64,000 bases of DNA from Bordetella bronchialis (GTDB taxonomy: Bacteria; Pseudomonadota; Gammaproteobacteria; Burkholderiales; Burkholderiaceae_B). The position numbers and the translations under genes were made by a program. The stretch spans positions 4,092,001 to 4,156,000 of the forward strand of contig NZ_CP016170.1 in assembly GCF_001676705.1 (NCBI RefSeq), written 5' to 3'. Position 1 is the first letter of the stretch, and the number at the start of each line of letters is the position of its first letter. The notes below the pieces were generated by a model. It searched no databases. It saw only the letters and a program-made list of their open reading frames with translations, and was not told the DNA's origin. This document shows positions 17,649-26,251 of the stretch, one piece after another.

Positions 17649-17674
17649 GCGGGCCGCCCGGGCATGCGGCCCGC
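17649..17674 (-). terminator. Hairpin terminator candidate after ftrD
   Basis: A perfect 9-bp stem (GCGGGCCGC at 17649-17657 with GCGGCCCGC at 17666-17674) closes an 8-nt loop just after the ftrD stop codon. On the minus strand it is followed by GTCATTATCG rather than a long T run, so termination strength is uncertain. Its position at the end of the ftrABCD operon supports a terminator or 3'-end stabiliser. Confidence 0.5.
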
Positions 17675-17682
17675 CCGTCTGC

Positions 17683-19068
17683 CTACCAGGTGACGAAAAA
17701 CAATACCCAGGCGTAGCAGAACGGCAGCAGTCCGGCCGCGAACACCAGCCATGCGGCCGACCGGCGCGCCAGGGACGGCGTGCGCTGGCCGATGACGCGC
17801 CAGGCCAGGCGCAGCGTCCAGGCGATGGCCAGCGTCAACAGGGTGAAGCGCACCGGGTTCGCCCACAGCGCCTGCACGCCTTCGTGCTTGAGCAGGGTGA
17901 TGGTGGTGGCGGACAGGCCCAGGAATACGCCGATACCGGCCGCCGGAATCAAGGGCTGCGCCAGCTTGTGCACGCCCGCCCCGCCCCAGCGCGTACGGCC
18001 CGGCACGGCCGGCAGCAGGCGGTCGGCCAGCCATAGCGCGCCGTATAGCGCGCCGCCGACCACGACCGTCGTGGCGGCGATGAAGAACAGGATGCAGGCG
18101 CCATCCAGCCAGGAAAAGCTGTCGTTGACGTCCGGGTAATGGGTCAGGATGAACCACGGCGCGTTGTCCAGCAGCGGCCAGGTGATGTCCTTGTCGATGA
18201 GCCAGGTGGCGGCGGCCTGCTTGATGGTGACGAACCAGGGGCTGGCGCTCCACAGGAAGGCCCCCATGGCGATGCCCATCATGCCGAACACCACCAGCGC
18301 GGTCTGCCACGCATCGCCCTGGGCGACGCTGACGATTTCCGCCTCGGGCGAACGCGGCGTCAGCGCGATGGCGCCGCGGTAGCCGCTGCAGCGTCCGCAC
18401 ATATGGCAATCGCCCGCGCCCTTCATGTTGCGCAGCGGCACCAGCGGGGCGCAGTTGATGGGCTGGATGCGGATGACGGGATGGCGCCAGGCCTCTTCAT
18501 TGACCTTGAAATGCCACGGCGAGAGCTTGGCAAGCAAATTGAACACGCCATTGACGGGGCACAGGTACTTGCACCAGACGCGCTTGCTGCGCCCGTAGCG
18601 CCAGCCCACCACCATCGCCGCCGCCGTCGAGCCGCCCAGCACCGCCAGCACCGCCAGCGGGTACTGGTACACGCTGACCAGCTGGCCATAGATGGTCGTC
18701 AGGGCGAAGGCCACGAAGGGCCAGCCGCCCCAGCGCATCCAGCGCGGAATGGCCAGGCCCTTGCCGCGTTCGCTGGCCCATTCCGTCAGCATGCCTTCCG
18801 GGCAGAACAGGCCGCACCAGGCGCGACCCATGATGGGCATGGATACCAGCACGAAAGGCCACCATATGCCCCAGAAGGCGAACTGCGCGACCACGGTCAG
18901 GTTGTTGAACACCGAGGCCGTGTTGTCCGGCAGCGGCATCATCGCGGGCACGATCAACAGGAAGGCGTACAAAGCAACGATGCCCCACTGCAGCTTGCGC
19001 AGCATGGGGGCATGGTCACGCAGGAAGTCGGCCACGCGGGCGGTCGCCCGCGCCACTGCTACAGCCAT
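17683..19068 (-). CDS. ftrD: FtrD, membrane ferredoxin-like component of ferrous iron uptake
   Basis: A 461-residue polytopic membrane protein with NapH/CcoG-like iron-sulfur motifs: GRAWCGLFCPEG (about 90), VWCKYLCPVNG (about 190), NCAPLVP and CHMCGRCSGYRG (about 245). In Bordetella and Brucella, FtrD is the electron-handling member of the FtrABCD ferrous iron importer. It is thought to accept electrons when the cupredoxin FtrB oxidises Fe(II) for the permease FtrC. About ten hydrophobic segments are visible. The ATG at 19068 follows AAAGGTAAA. It is the last gene of the operon, 44 bp after ftrC. Confidence 0.88.
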   Translation of the reverse strand: MAVAVARATARVADFLRDHAPMLRKLQWGIVALYAFLLIVPAMMPLPDNTASVFNNLTVVAQFAFWGIWWPFVLVSMPIMGRAWCGLFCPEGMLTEWASERGKGLAIPRWMRWGGWPFVAFALTTIYGQLVSVYQYPLAVLAVLGGSTAAAMVVGWRYGRSKRVWCKYLCPVNGVFNLLAKLSPWHFKVNEEAWRHPVIRIQPINCAPLVPLRNMKGAGDCHMCGRCSGYRGAIALTPRSPEAEIVSVAQGDAWQTALVVFGMMGIAMGAFLWSASPWFVTIKQAAATWLIDKDITWPLLDNAPWFILTHYPDVNDSFSWLDGACILFFIAATTVVVGGALYGALWLADRLLPAVPGRTRWGGAGVHKLAQPLIPAAGIGVFLGLSATTITLLKHEGVQALWANPVRFTLLTLAIAWTLRLAWRVIGQRTPSLARRSAAWLVFAAGLLPFCYAWVLFFVTW

Positions 19069-19112
19069 CGGTCTTTACCTTTACAGAGACTCGCCCGATA
19101 CGGCGGCCGCCA

Positions 19113-19970
19113 TTATCGCGCGTTCGCCGCGGCCGCCGCGCCACGCTCGCGCGGCGCCGCCGGACGGACACGCCGCAGCAGCGCCCACACCACGACCCAG
19201 TACCCGACCCACGCCAGCACGGTGATCAGCGCCGGATACGCGCGATAGCCCGCGAAGTCGGCCAGGACCTTGCCGATGCCGCTGCTGTCGTCCAGCAGCC
19301 AGCTGCTGTCCCACAGCGGATCGACCAGGGGCGGCACCACGCCCAGCGAAATCAGGTGATCCAGGCCGCCCACCAGCAGCGAGCCGGCCAGCAGCAGCAA
19401 CAGGATCTCCGTCACGCGGAAGAAGCGCCGCCAGGTGATGAGCTTGCCGCCCAGCTGCAGCAGCCAGAAGGTCAGCAGCGCCACGACGAAACCGCCCAGC
19501 CCCGCCAGCGCCAGCATCCAGCCATTGGCGCCTTCCGCGCCCGCGGACACCGTGCCGTACAGGAAGACGACGGTTTCGCTGCCCTCGCGCGCGACGGCGA
19601 TCATGACCAGGACCAGCAGGCCCCACCAGTTGTCATGCCGCATGGATTCGCGCGCGCCGCTTTCCAGTTCGCCCTTCAGCGTGCGGCCGTGCTTTTTCAT
19701 CCAGAACACCATCTGGACGACCAGCACGCAGGCCACCACCGCCATGCCGGCCTGGAACCACTCCTGCCCGGTGTCGGACAGCCAGGACGACACGCCCAGC
19801 AGCACCAGGGCCAGCGCCACGGCCAGCGCCAGGCCCGCCCCGACGCCGCCCCACAGGTACGGCAGGCCGCGCCGTCCCTCGGGCGTGGCGCGCAACCAGG
19901 AATACAGGATGCCCACGACCAGCAGGGCTTCCACGGATTCGCGCCAGACAATAAAAGAGACCTGTTCCAT
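19113..19970 (-). CDS. ftrC: FtrC, FTR1-family iron permease
   Basis: The 285-residue permease has about seven hydrophobic helices and both REXXE iron-binding motifs of the FTR1/EfeU family: WRESVEALL near the N-terminus and AREGSETVVF around residue 140. It should carry iron across the inner membrane after oxidation by FtrB. I begin at ATG 19970 (MEQVSFIVWRESVEA), because the family starts directly with the first motif helix; an upstream in-frame codon would add 11 unrelated residues. A perfect hairpin GGGCGC-GCGA-GCGCCC (19981-19996) lies between ftrB and ftrC and may tune expression of the two halves of the operon. Confidence 0.9.
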   Translation of the reverse strand: MEQVSFIVWRESVEALLVVGILYSWLRATPEGRRGLPYLWGGVGAGLALAVALALVLLGVSSWLSDTGQEWFQAGMAVVACVLVVQMVFWMKKHGRTLKGELESGARESMRHDNWWGLLVLVMIAVAREGSETVVFLYGTVSAGAEGANGWMLALAGLGGFVVALLTFWLLQLGGKLITWRRFFRVTEILLLLLAGSLLVGGLDHLISLGVVPPLVDPLWDSSWLLDDSSGIGKVLADFAGYRAYPALITVLAWVGYWVVVWALLRRVRPAAPRERGAAAAANAR

Positions 19971-19999
19971 GACACCGCCGGGGCGCGCGAGCGCCCAGT

Positions 20000-20350
20000 T
20001 CAATCCTTGGGTTTAACGACCAGCGTACCTTTGACGTCCTGGTGGAAGTCGTCGAAGAAGGGATACTCGCCGGGACGCGAGATCGTGATCACGACGAAGG
20101 ACTTCACACCCGGACCCAGCACTTTTTCCTTGCGCAGCGGGATGCTTTCGAATTCCACCGGCTCGTTGCTTTCGTTGCTCAGCTCGATCTTGAAACGGCC
20201 CGCCGGCACTTCCAGCCGCGCCGGCTCGAACGTTCCGTCGGCCTTGAAGGTCAGCTGGAAAGTCGGCAGCTCGTCGGCGCGCGCCGCGCCGCCGGCGAAC
20301 AGCAGCGCCAGCGCCAGCGCCGGCAGCCATGCACGGGCCCGGCGCAACAT
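20000..20350 (-). CDS. ftrB: FtrB, periplasmic cupredoxin-like protein
   Basis: A 116-residue exported protein with a signal peptide (MLRRARAWLPALALALLFAG, cleavage after ARA) and a cupredoxin-like domain rich in beta strands (FEPARLEVPAGRFKIELSN and SFVVITISRPGEYPFFDDFHQD). FtrB is proposed to oxidise ferrous iron delivered by FtrA in this system. The ATG at 20350 shares its A with the ftrA stop (TGATG), so translation is coupled. The family's copper ligands are not all obvious here: a C-terminal histidine (FHQD) and glutamates are visible, but there is no cysteine. Confidence 0.85.
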   Translation of the reverse strand: MLRRARAWLPALALALLFAGGAARADELPTFQLTFKADGTFEPARLEVPAGRFKIELSNESNEPVEFESIPLRKEKVLGPGVKSFVVITISRPGEYPFFDDFHQDVKGTLVVKPKD

Positions 20351-20886
20351 CAGTAGCCACCCTTCTTGCCGGTACCGGCGTAGACGAATTCGTAATCCAG
20401 CTCGAAGGGCTCGAACCACGGACCCACGCCGGTTTCCTTGTCGATATGGCGGCCGAAGTGGTTGTGCGCATCGGCGGTGGGCGGCGAGATGATGTACTTC
20501 AGCTTGTATTTGCCGGGGCCTTCGAGCTTGACGTTGTCGCCATAGTGCGGGCCGTCATTCGCCACCATGGGCATCAGCATGCCCTTCTGCACGTTGTTGC
20601 TGCCCACCTTCTGCAGCTCGAACTTCACGACCAGGTAGGGCATCCATTCGCCCTCGGGGAAACCGGTGGGGTTGTTGGCCGTGGCATGGATATCGGCTTC
20701 CAGGTGGATGTCGGAATCCTTGGCGGGACGCATGACGCCGGGAGGATCCATTTCGATGGGCTGCAGATACACCGCGCCGATTTCCATCCCGCCTTTCTCG
20801 GCGGGCTTGCCGATGGGATATTCCGCGGCATGGGCCGCGCCGAACATGGCAAGACCGGCAGCCAAAACCAGGGCCTGTTTGATCAT
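20350..20886 (-). CDS. ftrA: FtrA, periplasmic P19-type iron-binding protein
   Basis: The 178-residue precursor has a signal peptide (MIKQALVLAAGLAMFGAAHA) and a P19/Tpd domain, known to bind iron and copper in the periplasm. Metal-binding candidates include the EYPIGKPAEKGGMEIGAVYL start, the DIHLEADIHA histidines, MLMPMVANDGPHYGDN and ADAHNHFGRHID. It is the first gene of ftrABCD and would capture Fe(II) at acidic or low-oxygen conditions. ATG 20886 was chosen over an in-frame codon 33 bp upstream because it gives a clean signal peptide and follows GGAAGGAAA. Confidence 0.9.
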   Translation of the reverse strand: MIKQALVLAAGLAMFGAAHAAEYPIGKPAEKGGMEIGAVYLQPIEMDPPGVMRPAKDSDIHLEADIHATANNPTGFPEGEWMPYLVVKFELQKVGSNNVQKGMLMPMVANDGPHYGDNVKLEGPGKYKLKYIISPPTADAHNHFGRHIDKETGVGPWFEPFELDYEFVYAGTGKKGGY

Positions 20887-20936
20887 CGAGTTTTCCTTCC
20901 GGCGGAATTTCGCCGTCATGCGACCGTAAAGTTAAA

Positions 20937-20965
20937 AGGATAGGGAAAAGCAAGGATGAATGCAA
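20937..20965 (-). promoter_or_regulatory. Predicted sigma-70 promoter of ftrABCD
   Basis: Reading leftward, TTGCAT (20960-20965) and TATCCT (20937-20942) are separated by 17 bp in an AT-richer stretch about 50 bp before the ftrA start. No convincing Fur box was found around it, although iron control would be expected for this system. The 306-bp gap from 20887 to 21192 otherwise holds only the phaR 3' hairpin and no gene. Confidence 0.4.
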
Positions 20966-21150
20966 ACAAGAACTGTTTTCATGCAAGCCCGCAATGCGCC
21001 ATCCGCGCGGTCGATTCAACGGTTTTCCCCGTATAAAGGGGTCGGAGCCGGCCCGCGCCACGGTGGGTAAGACCGGGATCCGGCATGCGGGTTCCCGATG
21101 GAGGCGGCCTTCGCGGGCGTGCGGGATGCCCCTGCCGCGGCCATCGCGGA

Positions 21151-21181
21151 CACCGGGCGCACCCGCGGGGTGCGCCCGGTG
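21151..21181 (-). terminator. Strong hairpin downstream of phaR
   Basis: A perfect 14-bp stem (CACCGGGCGCACCC with its complement) closes a 3-base GCG loop 11 bp after the phaR stop. No T-rich tail follows on the minus strand, so it may act as an RNA 3'-end stabiliser as much as a terminator. It separates the pha genes from the ftr promoter. Confidence 0.55.
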
Positions 21182-21192
21182 GCGTCGAGCGC

Positions 21193-21753
21193 TTACTTGC
21201 GGTTGCCCTGCGCCGTGCCGGGAAAGGGGAAGCTGGAGAACATCGAGCGCGTCTGGTCCTGCATCTTGTCCTGCATCTGGACGAACAGGTTCTTGCTCTG
21301 CTCGATGTAGCTGTTCATCATGTTCTGCATCATCGGCGCCTGCCCGTTCATGAACTGGGCCCAGGCCTCGGGCCCGAACTGGCTGCCGTACAGCCCCTTG
21401 GACTGTTCGGCCATGCGCTCCTGGATTTCCATGAAGGCCTGGATGTTCTTCTCCAGGTAGGAGCCCATGATGCCCTGCATGGCATGCCCGTAGAAGCGGA
21501 TGATCTGCGCGAGCATGTTCGACGAGAACATGGGAACGCCACCGCCTTCTTCTTCCAGGATGATCTGCAGAAGAATGCTGCGCGTCAGGTCGTCGCCGGT
21601 CTTGGCGTCGACGACCTGGAAGGATTCGTTGGCCAGCACCAGTTGCTTGACGTCCGCCAGCGTGATGTAGGTGCTGGTCTGCGTATCGTACAAACGGCGG
21701 TTCGGGTATTTCTTGATCAGGCGTGTGCTGGCGCCTGCTTGGGCTTGCGTCAT
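21193..21753 (-). CDS. phaR: PhaR, polyhydroxyalkanoate synthesis repressor
   Basis: The 186-residue protein has the PHB/PHA accumulation regulator DNA-binding domain at its N-terminus (TRLIKKYPNRRLYDTQTSTYITLADVK, about 10-37). A second domain (about 75-115) and a glutamine/methionine-rich helical tail thought to contact polymer follow. PhaR represses phasin genes until polymer granules titrate it away. It is the last gene of phaC-phaB-phaR, with a 148-bp gap before it that could hold its own promoter. Length and start (MTQAQAGASTRLIKK) are typical. A hairpin follows the gene. Confidence 0.92.
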   Translation of the reverse strand: MTQAQAGASTRLIKKYPNRRLYDTQTSTYITLADVKQLVLANESFQVVDAKTGDDLTRSILLQIILEEEGGGVPMFSSNMLAQIIRFYGHAMQGIMGSYLEKNIQAFMEIQERMAEQSKGLYGSQFGPEAWAQFMNGQAPMMQNMMNSYIEQSKNLFVQMQDKMQDQTRSMFSSFPFPGTAQGNRK

Positions 21754-21868
21754 GGCTGTCCCCTGCTCGGGTCTATCGTGTTGTACTTATGGAGGGTCAT
21801 CGGTCGATACAGCCCCGCTCGGGGTGCGACGGCCATATCTTAGTCCTGTTACTGCCGGGTACCGCGAT

Positions 21869-21892
21869 GCGCCGGCCCGCAAGGACCGGCGC
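21869..21892 (-). terminator. Hairpin after phaB
   Basis: GCGCCGG (21869-21875) and CCGGCGC (21886-21892) form a 7-bp stem with a 10-nt loop ten bases after the phaB stop. There is no T-rich tail. It could attenuate read-through from phaCB into phaR. Confidence 0.35.
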
Positions 21893-21901
21893 GCGGCCTG
21901 C

Positions 21902-22639
21902 TCAATGCATATGCAGGCCGCCATTCAGGGAAAAGTCCGCCCCCGTGGCGAAGCCGGATTGGTCGGAAGCCAGCCACGACACCATGGAGGCGATCTCCTC
22001 CGGCGTACCCAGGCGCCGCACCGGAATGGTCGCGACGATTTTTTCCAGGACGTCGGGGCGGATGGCCCGCACCATGTCGGTACCGATATAGCCGGGCGAC
22101 ACGGTGTTGACGGTGACGCCCTTGCTGGCCACTTCCTGGGCCAGCGCCATGGTGAATCCATGGATGCCGGCCTTGGCGGTCGAATAGTTGGTCTGCCCGA
22201 ACTGGCCCTTCTGGCCGTTCACGGAACTGATGTTGATGATGCGGCCCCACTGCTGGTCGACCATGGGATCCAGCACCTGCTTCGTCACATTGAAAAGGCT
22301 GTTCAGATTGGTGTCGATCACCGCGCGCCAGTCGTCGAGCGACATTTTGCGGAACAGGCCGTCCCGCGTGATGCCCGCGTTGTTCACCAGCACGTCCACC
22401 GTGCCGTGCGCTTCGCGCACTTTCTCGAAAGCCTGGACCGTGGATTCCCAGTCCGAAACGTTGCCCACGGACGCGTAGAAGGTATAGCCCTGGGCGGCCT
22501 GTTCATCCAGCCACTGCTGGTAGTTGCGGCTGGGCCCGCAGCCCGCGACCACGCGGAAGCCGTCCTTGGCAAGCCGCTGGCAGATCGAGGTTCCTATGCC
22601 ACCCATGCCGCCCGTCACATATGCCAGTTTTCCGCTCAT
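21902..22639 (-). CDS. phaB: PhaB, acetoacetyl-CoA reductase
   Basis: A 245-residue short-chain dehydrogenase that reduces acetoacetyl-CoA to (R)-3-hydroxybutyryl-CoA for PHB synthesis. The nucleotide-binding glycines are in YVTGGMGGIGTSIC, NNAG is at about 90, and the catalytic Ser-Tyr-Lys set is visible in NISSVNGQKGQFGQTNYSTAKAG. The ATG at 22639 has AGGAGA at ideal distance. It follows phaC by 90 bp. No phaA thiolase is adjacent, so acetoacetyl-CoA must come from a thiolase encoded elsewhere. Confidence 0.95.
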   Translation of the reverse strand: MSGKLAYVTGGMGGIGTSICQRLAKDGFRVVAGCGPSRNYQQWLDEQAAQGYTFYASVGNVSDWESTVQAFEKVREAHGTVDVLVNNAGITRDGLFRKMSLDDWRAVIDTNLNSLFNVTKQVLDPMVDQQWGRIINISSVNGQKGQFGQTNYSTAKAGIHGFTMALAQEVASKGVTVNTVSPGYIGTDMVRAIRPDVLEKIVATIPVRRLGTPEEIASMVSWLASDQSGFATGADFSLNGGLHMH

Positions 22640-22729
22640 CGATGTTCTCCTGTGTGCTGCCGCGCTTCGAATGTGTGCTGCGTTGTCCGGCGGCGATTGC
22701 CGCGCTTGCCGCGATCGTCCCGATCGCCA

Positions 22730-24367
22730 CTACATGGCCCTGACCTTGACATAGCGTCCGGGGGCCGGCTCGATGGGCGCGTAACGCGCGTTGCCCGCCC
22801 GCGCCGGCGCCTTGACGCGCGGGCCGGAATGGTCCGCCAGCCACGCTGTCCAATCCGGCCACCAACTGCCGGGATGTTCCTGGGCACGCGCCAGCCAGGC
22901 CGCCGGATCGCCCGGCAACGCGGCCGGGCCATCGCCATCCGGCTCGGTGGTCCAATAGCTGCGCCGCTTTTTGGCCGGCGGATTGATCACGCCCGCGATA
23001 TGTCCCGAGGCGCCCAGTACGAAGCGCTGCGTGCCGCGCAGCAGTTGCGTGGAGGCGTAGGCCGAGGTCCAGGGCACGATATGGTCTTCGCGCGAACCGA
23101 AGATATAGGCCGGCATATCGAGCGTGGTCAGGTCCAGCGGCACGTCGCGGACGGCGCAGCGGCCGGGGACCTTCAGATTGTTCTCCAGGTACGTATTGCG
23201 GAAATACCAGGCGAAGAACGGCCCGGGCAGATTGGTACTGTCCGCATTCCAGAACAACAGGTCGAAGGCCGGCGGCGTGCGCCCCTTCAGGTAGTTGTCC
23301 ACCACGTAGTTCCAGACCAGCTCGTTGGGCCGCAGGAAAGAGAAGGTGGTCGCCAGCTCGCGGCCCGACATCAGGCCCCCGGCGCCCAGCTGGCGTTCGC
23401 GCAGCAAGGCGTGCGTTTCATCGACGAAGACGTTCAGCACGCCGGTGTCGCGGAAATCGAGCAATGCCGTCAGCAGGGTCAGGGCCGCCACCGGCCTTTC
23501 GCCGCGCGCATGGGCCAGGGCCAGCGCCGAGGCCAGCAACGTCCCGCCCACGCAGAAGCCCAGCGCATTGACCTGGGGCTGCCCGGCGATCTCGCCGGCG
23601 ATGCGCAGGGCCGGCAGGACGGCGTTTTCCAGGTAATCGTCCCATTGCGCGCGGTCGACGCCATCGCCGTCGGCGGGTACCGGGTTGCGCCAGGACATCA
23701 TGAAAACCGTGTAGCCCTGCTCCACCGCGTGCCGCACGAAGGAATTCGCCGGCTGCAGGTCCAGGATGTAGAACTTGTTGATATTCGGCGGCACGATGAC
23801 CAGCGGCCGCCGGTACACCGTGGGGGTCGCCGGACTGTACTGGATCAACTGGAACAGCGGGTTCTCGAATACCACCTGGCCGGGAGTGACCGCGACGTTG
23901 ACGCCGATTTCGAACTGGCTTTCGTCGGTCTGCGTGATGCGGCCCTTGCCGACATCCCGCAAGAGGTTGGCCAGGCCTTCGTTCAAGGCCCTGCCGGCCG
24001 AGGCGACAATCGATTCCTGCGCATCCGGGTTCAAGGCCAGGAAGTTGGACGGCGCGATCGCGTCCAGCCATTGCATGATGGAAAAGCGCAGGCGGTCGCG
24101 CATGGCTTCGCTGACGTTGGCCGCTTCGACCATGCGCTGCATGGCCCGCACGGAAAGCAGGTAGGCATGGGCCATGGCCAGGTGATTGGGACTGCGGCGC
24201 CATGCCTCGCCCGCGAAACGCTTGTCCGCGGGCGGCTCCAGGCGCCCGGCACGGGCATCGTCGGCAAGACGCTGCCAGTCGCGGGAGAAGTCCGCCTGTA
24301 TCTGGGCCAGGATGTCCGGCGCGACACCCACCGGGACGGGCCATGCTGCGGATGGATGGGCAGTCAC
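22730..24367 (-). CDS. phaC: PhaC, class I polyhydroxyalkanoate synthase
   Basis: The 545-residue synthase polymerises hydroxyacyl-CoA into PHA granules. The catalytic cysteine is in the lipase-like box GFCVGG (about residue 270), with the conserved Asp in the EDHIVPW stretch and His in LGASGHIAGV. The N-terminal PhaC domain (SPNHLAMAHAYLLS, about 60-75) is present. Start is GTG at 24367 with AAGG seven bases upstream. It lies 58 bp after pgeF on the same strand and heads phaC-phaB-phaR. Length is a little below the Ralstonia enzyme (589 residues). Confidence 0.94.
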   Translation of the reverse strand: MTAHPSAAWPVPVGVAPDILAQIQADFSRDWQRLADDARAGRLEPPADKRFAGEAWRRSPNHLAMAHAYLLSVRAMQRMVEAANVSEAMRDRLRFSIMQWLDAIAPSNFLALNPDAQESIVASAGRALNEGLANLLRDVGKGRITQTDESQFEIGVNVAVTPGQVVFENPLFQLIQYSPATPTVYRRPLVIVPPNINKFYILDLQPANSFVRHAVEQGYTVFMMSWRNPVPADGDGVDRAQWDDYLENAVLPALRIAGEIAGQPQVNALGFCVGGTLLASALALAHARGERPVAALTLLTALLDFRDTGVLNVFVDETHALLRERQLGAGGLMSGRELATTFSFLRPNELVWNYVVDNYLKGRTPPAFDLLFWNADSTNLPGPFFAWYFRNTYLENNLKVPGRCAVRDVPLDLTTLDMPAYIFGSREDHIVPWTSAYASTQLLRGTQRFVLGASGHIAGVINPPAKKRRSYWTTEPDGDGPAALPGDPAAWLARAQEHPGSWWPDWTAWLADHSGPRVKAPARAGNARYAPIEPAPGRYVKVRAM

Positions 24368-24425
24368 CTCGACACCTTGTTATGGTCGCTTTTCAAAAGG
24401 ATGGTGCATTGCGGTGCAGGCAGTG

Positions 24426-25232
24426 TCAATGCGGGTATTCGCCGGGGCCGGCGGCTGTCAGCCAGGCCAGCATCGCCATGCGGCCGGTCTGGCCGTCGCG
24501 GCGATACGAGAAGAAGCGCGCCGGATCCGCCACCGTGCACAGGCCGCTGCGATGCACCATGTCCACCCCGGCGCGACGCAGGCGCAGCGCGGCCAGCGCC
24601 GGCAGGTCGGCCAGCCATTTGCCCGGATGCCCGGGACGGGGCCGGAACAAGGCGGTGGCCTCCGCGCCGTCGGCGGCGTAAGCGTCCAGGACATCCTGGC
24701 CAACCTCGAAGGCGTCCGGGCCGATGCCCGGCCCGATCCAGGCCTGCCAGCCCGCGGCATCGGGACATTTGGCCCGCAATGCCCGCAGGGTGTTTTCCAG
24801 CACCCCGCCGGCCAGTCCGCGCCAGCCGGCATGCGCGGCGCCCAGCGCCCGGCCGCCGGCTTCGGCGATGAGCACGGGCAGGCAATCCGCCACCATGATC
24901 GCCAGCGGCCGGTCCCGGACCGCCGTGACGCAGGCATCCGCCGCCGGCTCGTCTTCGTGGGGAGCGTCGGCGTCGACCACCCGCGCGCCATGTACCTGCC
25001 GCAGCCAGAGCGGCTCGGCCGGGACCATGGCACGTACGCGGCGCCGGTTCTCCGCGACCGCTTCCGGCCGGTCTCCGGCACGCATGCCCAGGTTCAACGT
25101 GTCGTGGGGCGCCACGCCGACACCGCCCGCCCGCGTCGTGCAGAAATAGCGCACCCCGGCCCATTGCGGGCCCGTGACGACCGGCAAGGCCGCCACGGCC
25201 GGCCGGGTGATAGCGGATGTGGGAATATCCAC
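24426..25232 (-). CDS. pgeF: PgeF/YfiH-family laccase-domain protein (peptidoglycan editing factor)
   Basis: The 268-residue protein carries the Cu/Zn-binding motifs of the YfiH family: QVHGARVVDAD, VADCLPVLIAE and AAHAGWRGLAGG, which together provide His-Cys-His ligands. PgeF is reported to correct misincorporated residues in peptidoglycan precursors; homologues also show polyphenol oxidase or adenosine deaminase-type activities. The start is GTG 25232, because GAGAGGA lies just upstream and overlaps the rluD stop region; the frame is open further upstream inside rluD but without homology. The rluD-pgeF pairing is common in proteobacteria. Confidence 0.88.
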   Translation of the reverse strand: MDIPTSAITRPAVAALPVVTGPQWAGVRYFCTTRAGGVGVAPHDTLNLGMRAGDRPEAVAENRRRVRAMVPAEPLWLRQVHGARVVDADAPHEDEPAADACVTAVRDRPLAIMVADCLPVLIAEAGGRALGAAHAGWRGLAGGVLENTLRALRAKCPDAAGWQAWIGPGIGPDAFEVGQDVLDAYAADGAEATALFRPRPGHPGKWLADLPALAALRLRRAGVDMVHRSGLCTVADPARFFSYRRDGQTGRMAMLAWLTAAGPGEYPH

Positions 25233-25242
25233 GCGTGTCCTC

Positions 25243-26202
25243 TCAGGGGTTCCAGGCGATGGCCTGGCAAAGGGTTGCCATGTCCGTCGGCGGCGGCGCC
25301 TCGAAAGACAGCGGTCCGGAGCCCGCCGGATCCTCGAACCGCAAGGCGCGCGCATGCAGCATCTGCCGCGTCGCGCCGGCGACCGCCCTGCCCCCGTACA
25401 GGGTATCGCCCAGCAGCGGGTGCCCCAGGCTGGCCAGGTGCACGCGTATCTGGTGCGTGCGCCCTGTTTCCAGGCGGCAGGCGATGCGCGACACCCGGGC
25501 CCCATCGGCCAGGCCCGTGGCTTCCGGCGTGTAATGCGTAACGGCATGCTTGGGCGCGATGGGACGTTCCACGCTCATGCGCACGGGCACGCGCGGATCG
25601 CGGCCCACCGGCCGGTCCACCGTGCCGGGACCGGCGGGCCAGCCGTGCGCCAGGGCCACGTATTCGCGTCCCATGGAGCGCGCCTGCAGCTGCCGCACCA
25701 GGTGCGTCTGCGCCTGCTCCGTGCGCGCCACCACCAGCAGGCCGGAGGTATCCTTGTCCAGGCGATGGACGATGCCGGCCCGCGCCACGCCGCGCAGCTC
25801 CGGATAGCGGAAGAGCAGGCCGTTGAGCAGGGTGCCGCGCCAGTTGCCGGCGCCGGGATGCGTGACCAGGCCGGCAGGCTTGTCCACCACGATCCAGGCC
25901 GGGCCGTCGGCCACGACGCGGAAATCCACCGGTTCGGGCTCGAAGGCCTGGGCGTCCGGGGCGGGTTGCTCCCAGACGGAGATCAAATCGCCGGGCCCGA
26001 CCGCCTGCCGCACCTTGGCCGGCGCGCCGTTGACCTGGACATAGCCGGCCTCGATCCATCCCTGCAGGCGGCTGCGCGAGTGCCCCGCCAGCAGCCCCGA
26101 CAGCACTTTGTCCAGCCGGTCGGCCTGGACGGTTTCCGGGACGCGCAGCAATTGCGGTTCGTCATCGGAGGGAAGATCCGCGCTGGCGGCTAACTCGGAC
26201 AT
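25243..26202 (-). CDS. rluD: RluD, 23S rRNA pseudouridine synthase
   Basis: A 319-residue RluA-family enzyme with an N-terminal S4 RNA-binding domain (DRLDKVLSGLLAGHSRSRLQGWIEAG) and the catalytic segment GIVHRLDKDTSGLLVVART (Asp at about 150). RluD modifies helix 69 of 23S rRNA (positions 1911, 1915 and 1917 in E. coli). The C-terminal GRTHQIRVHLASLGHPLLGD block is complete. It is divergent from bamD, the usual arrangement, with only 49 bp between. No clear ribosome site precedes its ATG. Confidence 0.93.
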   Translation of the reverse strand: MSELAASADLPSDDEPQLLRVPETVQADRLDKVLSGLLAGHSRSRLQGWIEAGYVQVNGAPAKVRQAVGPGDLISVWEQPAPDAQAFEPEPVDFRVVADGPAWIVVDKPAGLVTHPGAGNWRGTLLNGLLFRYPELRGVARAGIVHRLDKDTSGLLVVARTEQAQTHLVRQLQARSMGREYVALAHGWPAGPGTVDRPVGRDPRVPVRMSVERPIAPKHAVTHYTPEATGLADGARVSRIACRLETGRTHQIRVHLASLGHPLLGDTLYGGRAVAGATRQMLHARALRFEDPAGSGPLSFEAPPPTDMATLCQAIAWNP

Positions 26203-26214
26203 GGAGACAAATCA

Positions 26215-26220
26215 TATAAT
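26215..26220 (+). promoter_or_regulatory. -10 box for bamD in the rluD/bamD gap
   Basis: A consensus TATAAT lies 31 bp before the bamD ATG in the short divergent gap. The -35 region (TAACTC, 26191-26196) is weak. On the opposite strand the overlapping TATGAT (26211-26216) could serve rluD, but it is so close to the rluD ATG that the message would be nearly leaderless. Confidence 0.4.
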
Positions 26221-26251
26221 CGACGCAGCCAGCCATGCTAACACCAAGGAA

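Noticed and set aside
20887..21000. Fur box expected upstream of ftrA
   Set aside because: No stretch resembling the Fur consensus could be found near the predicted promoter, so no site is annotated.
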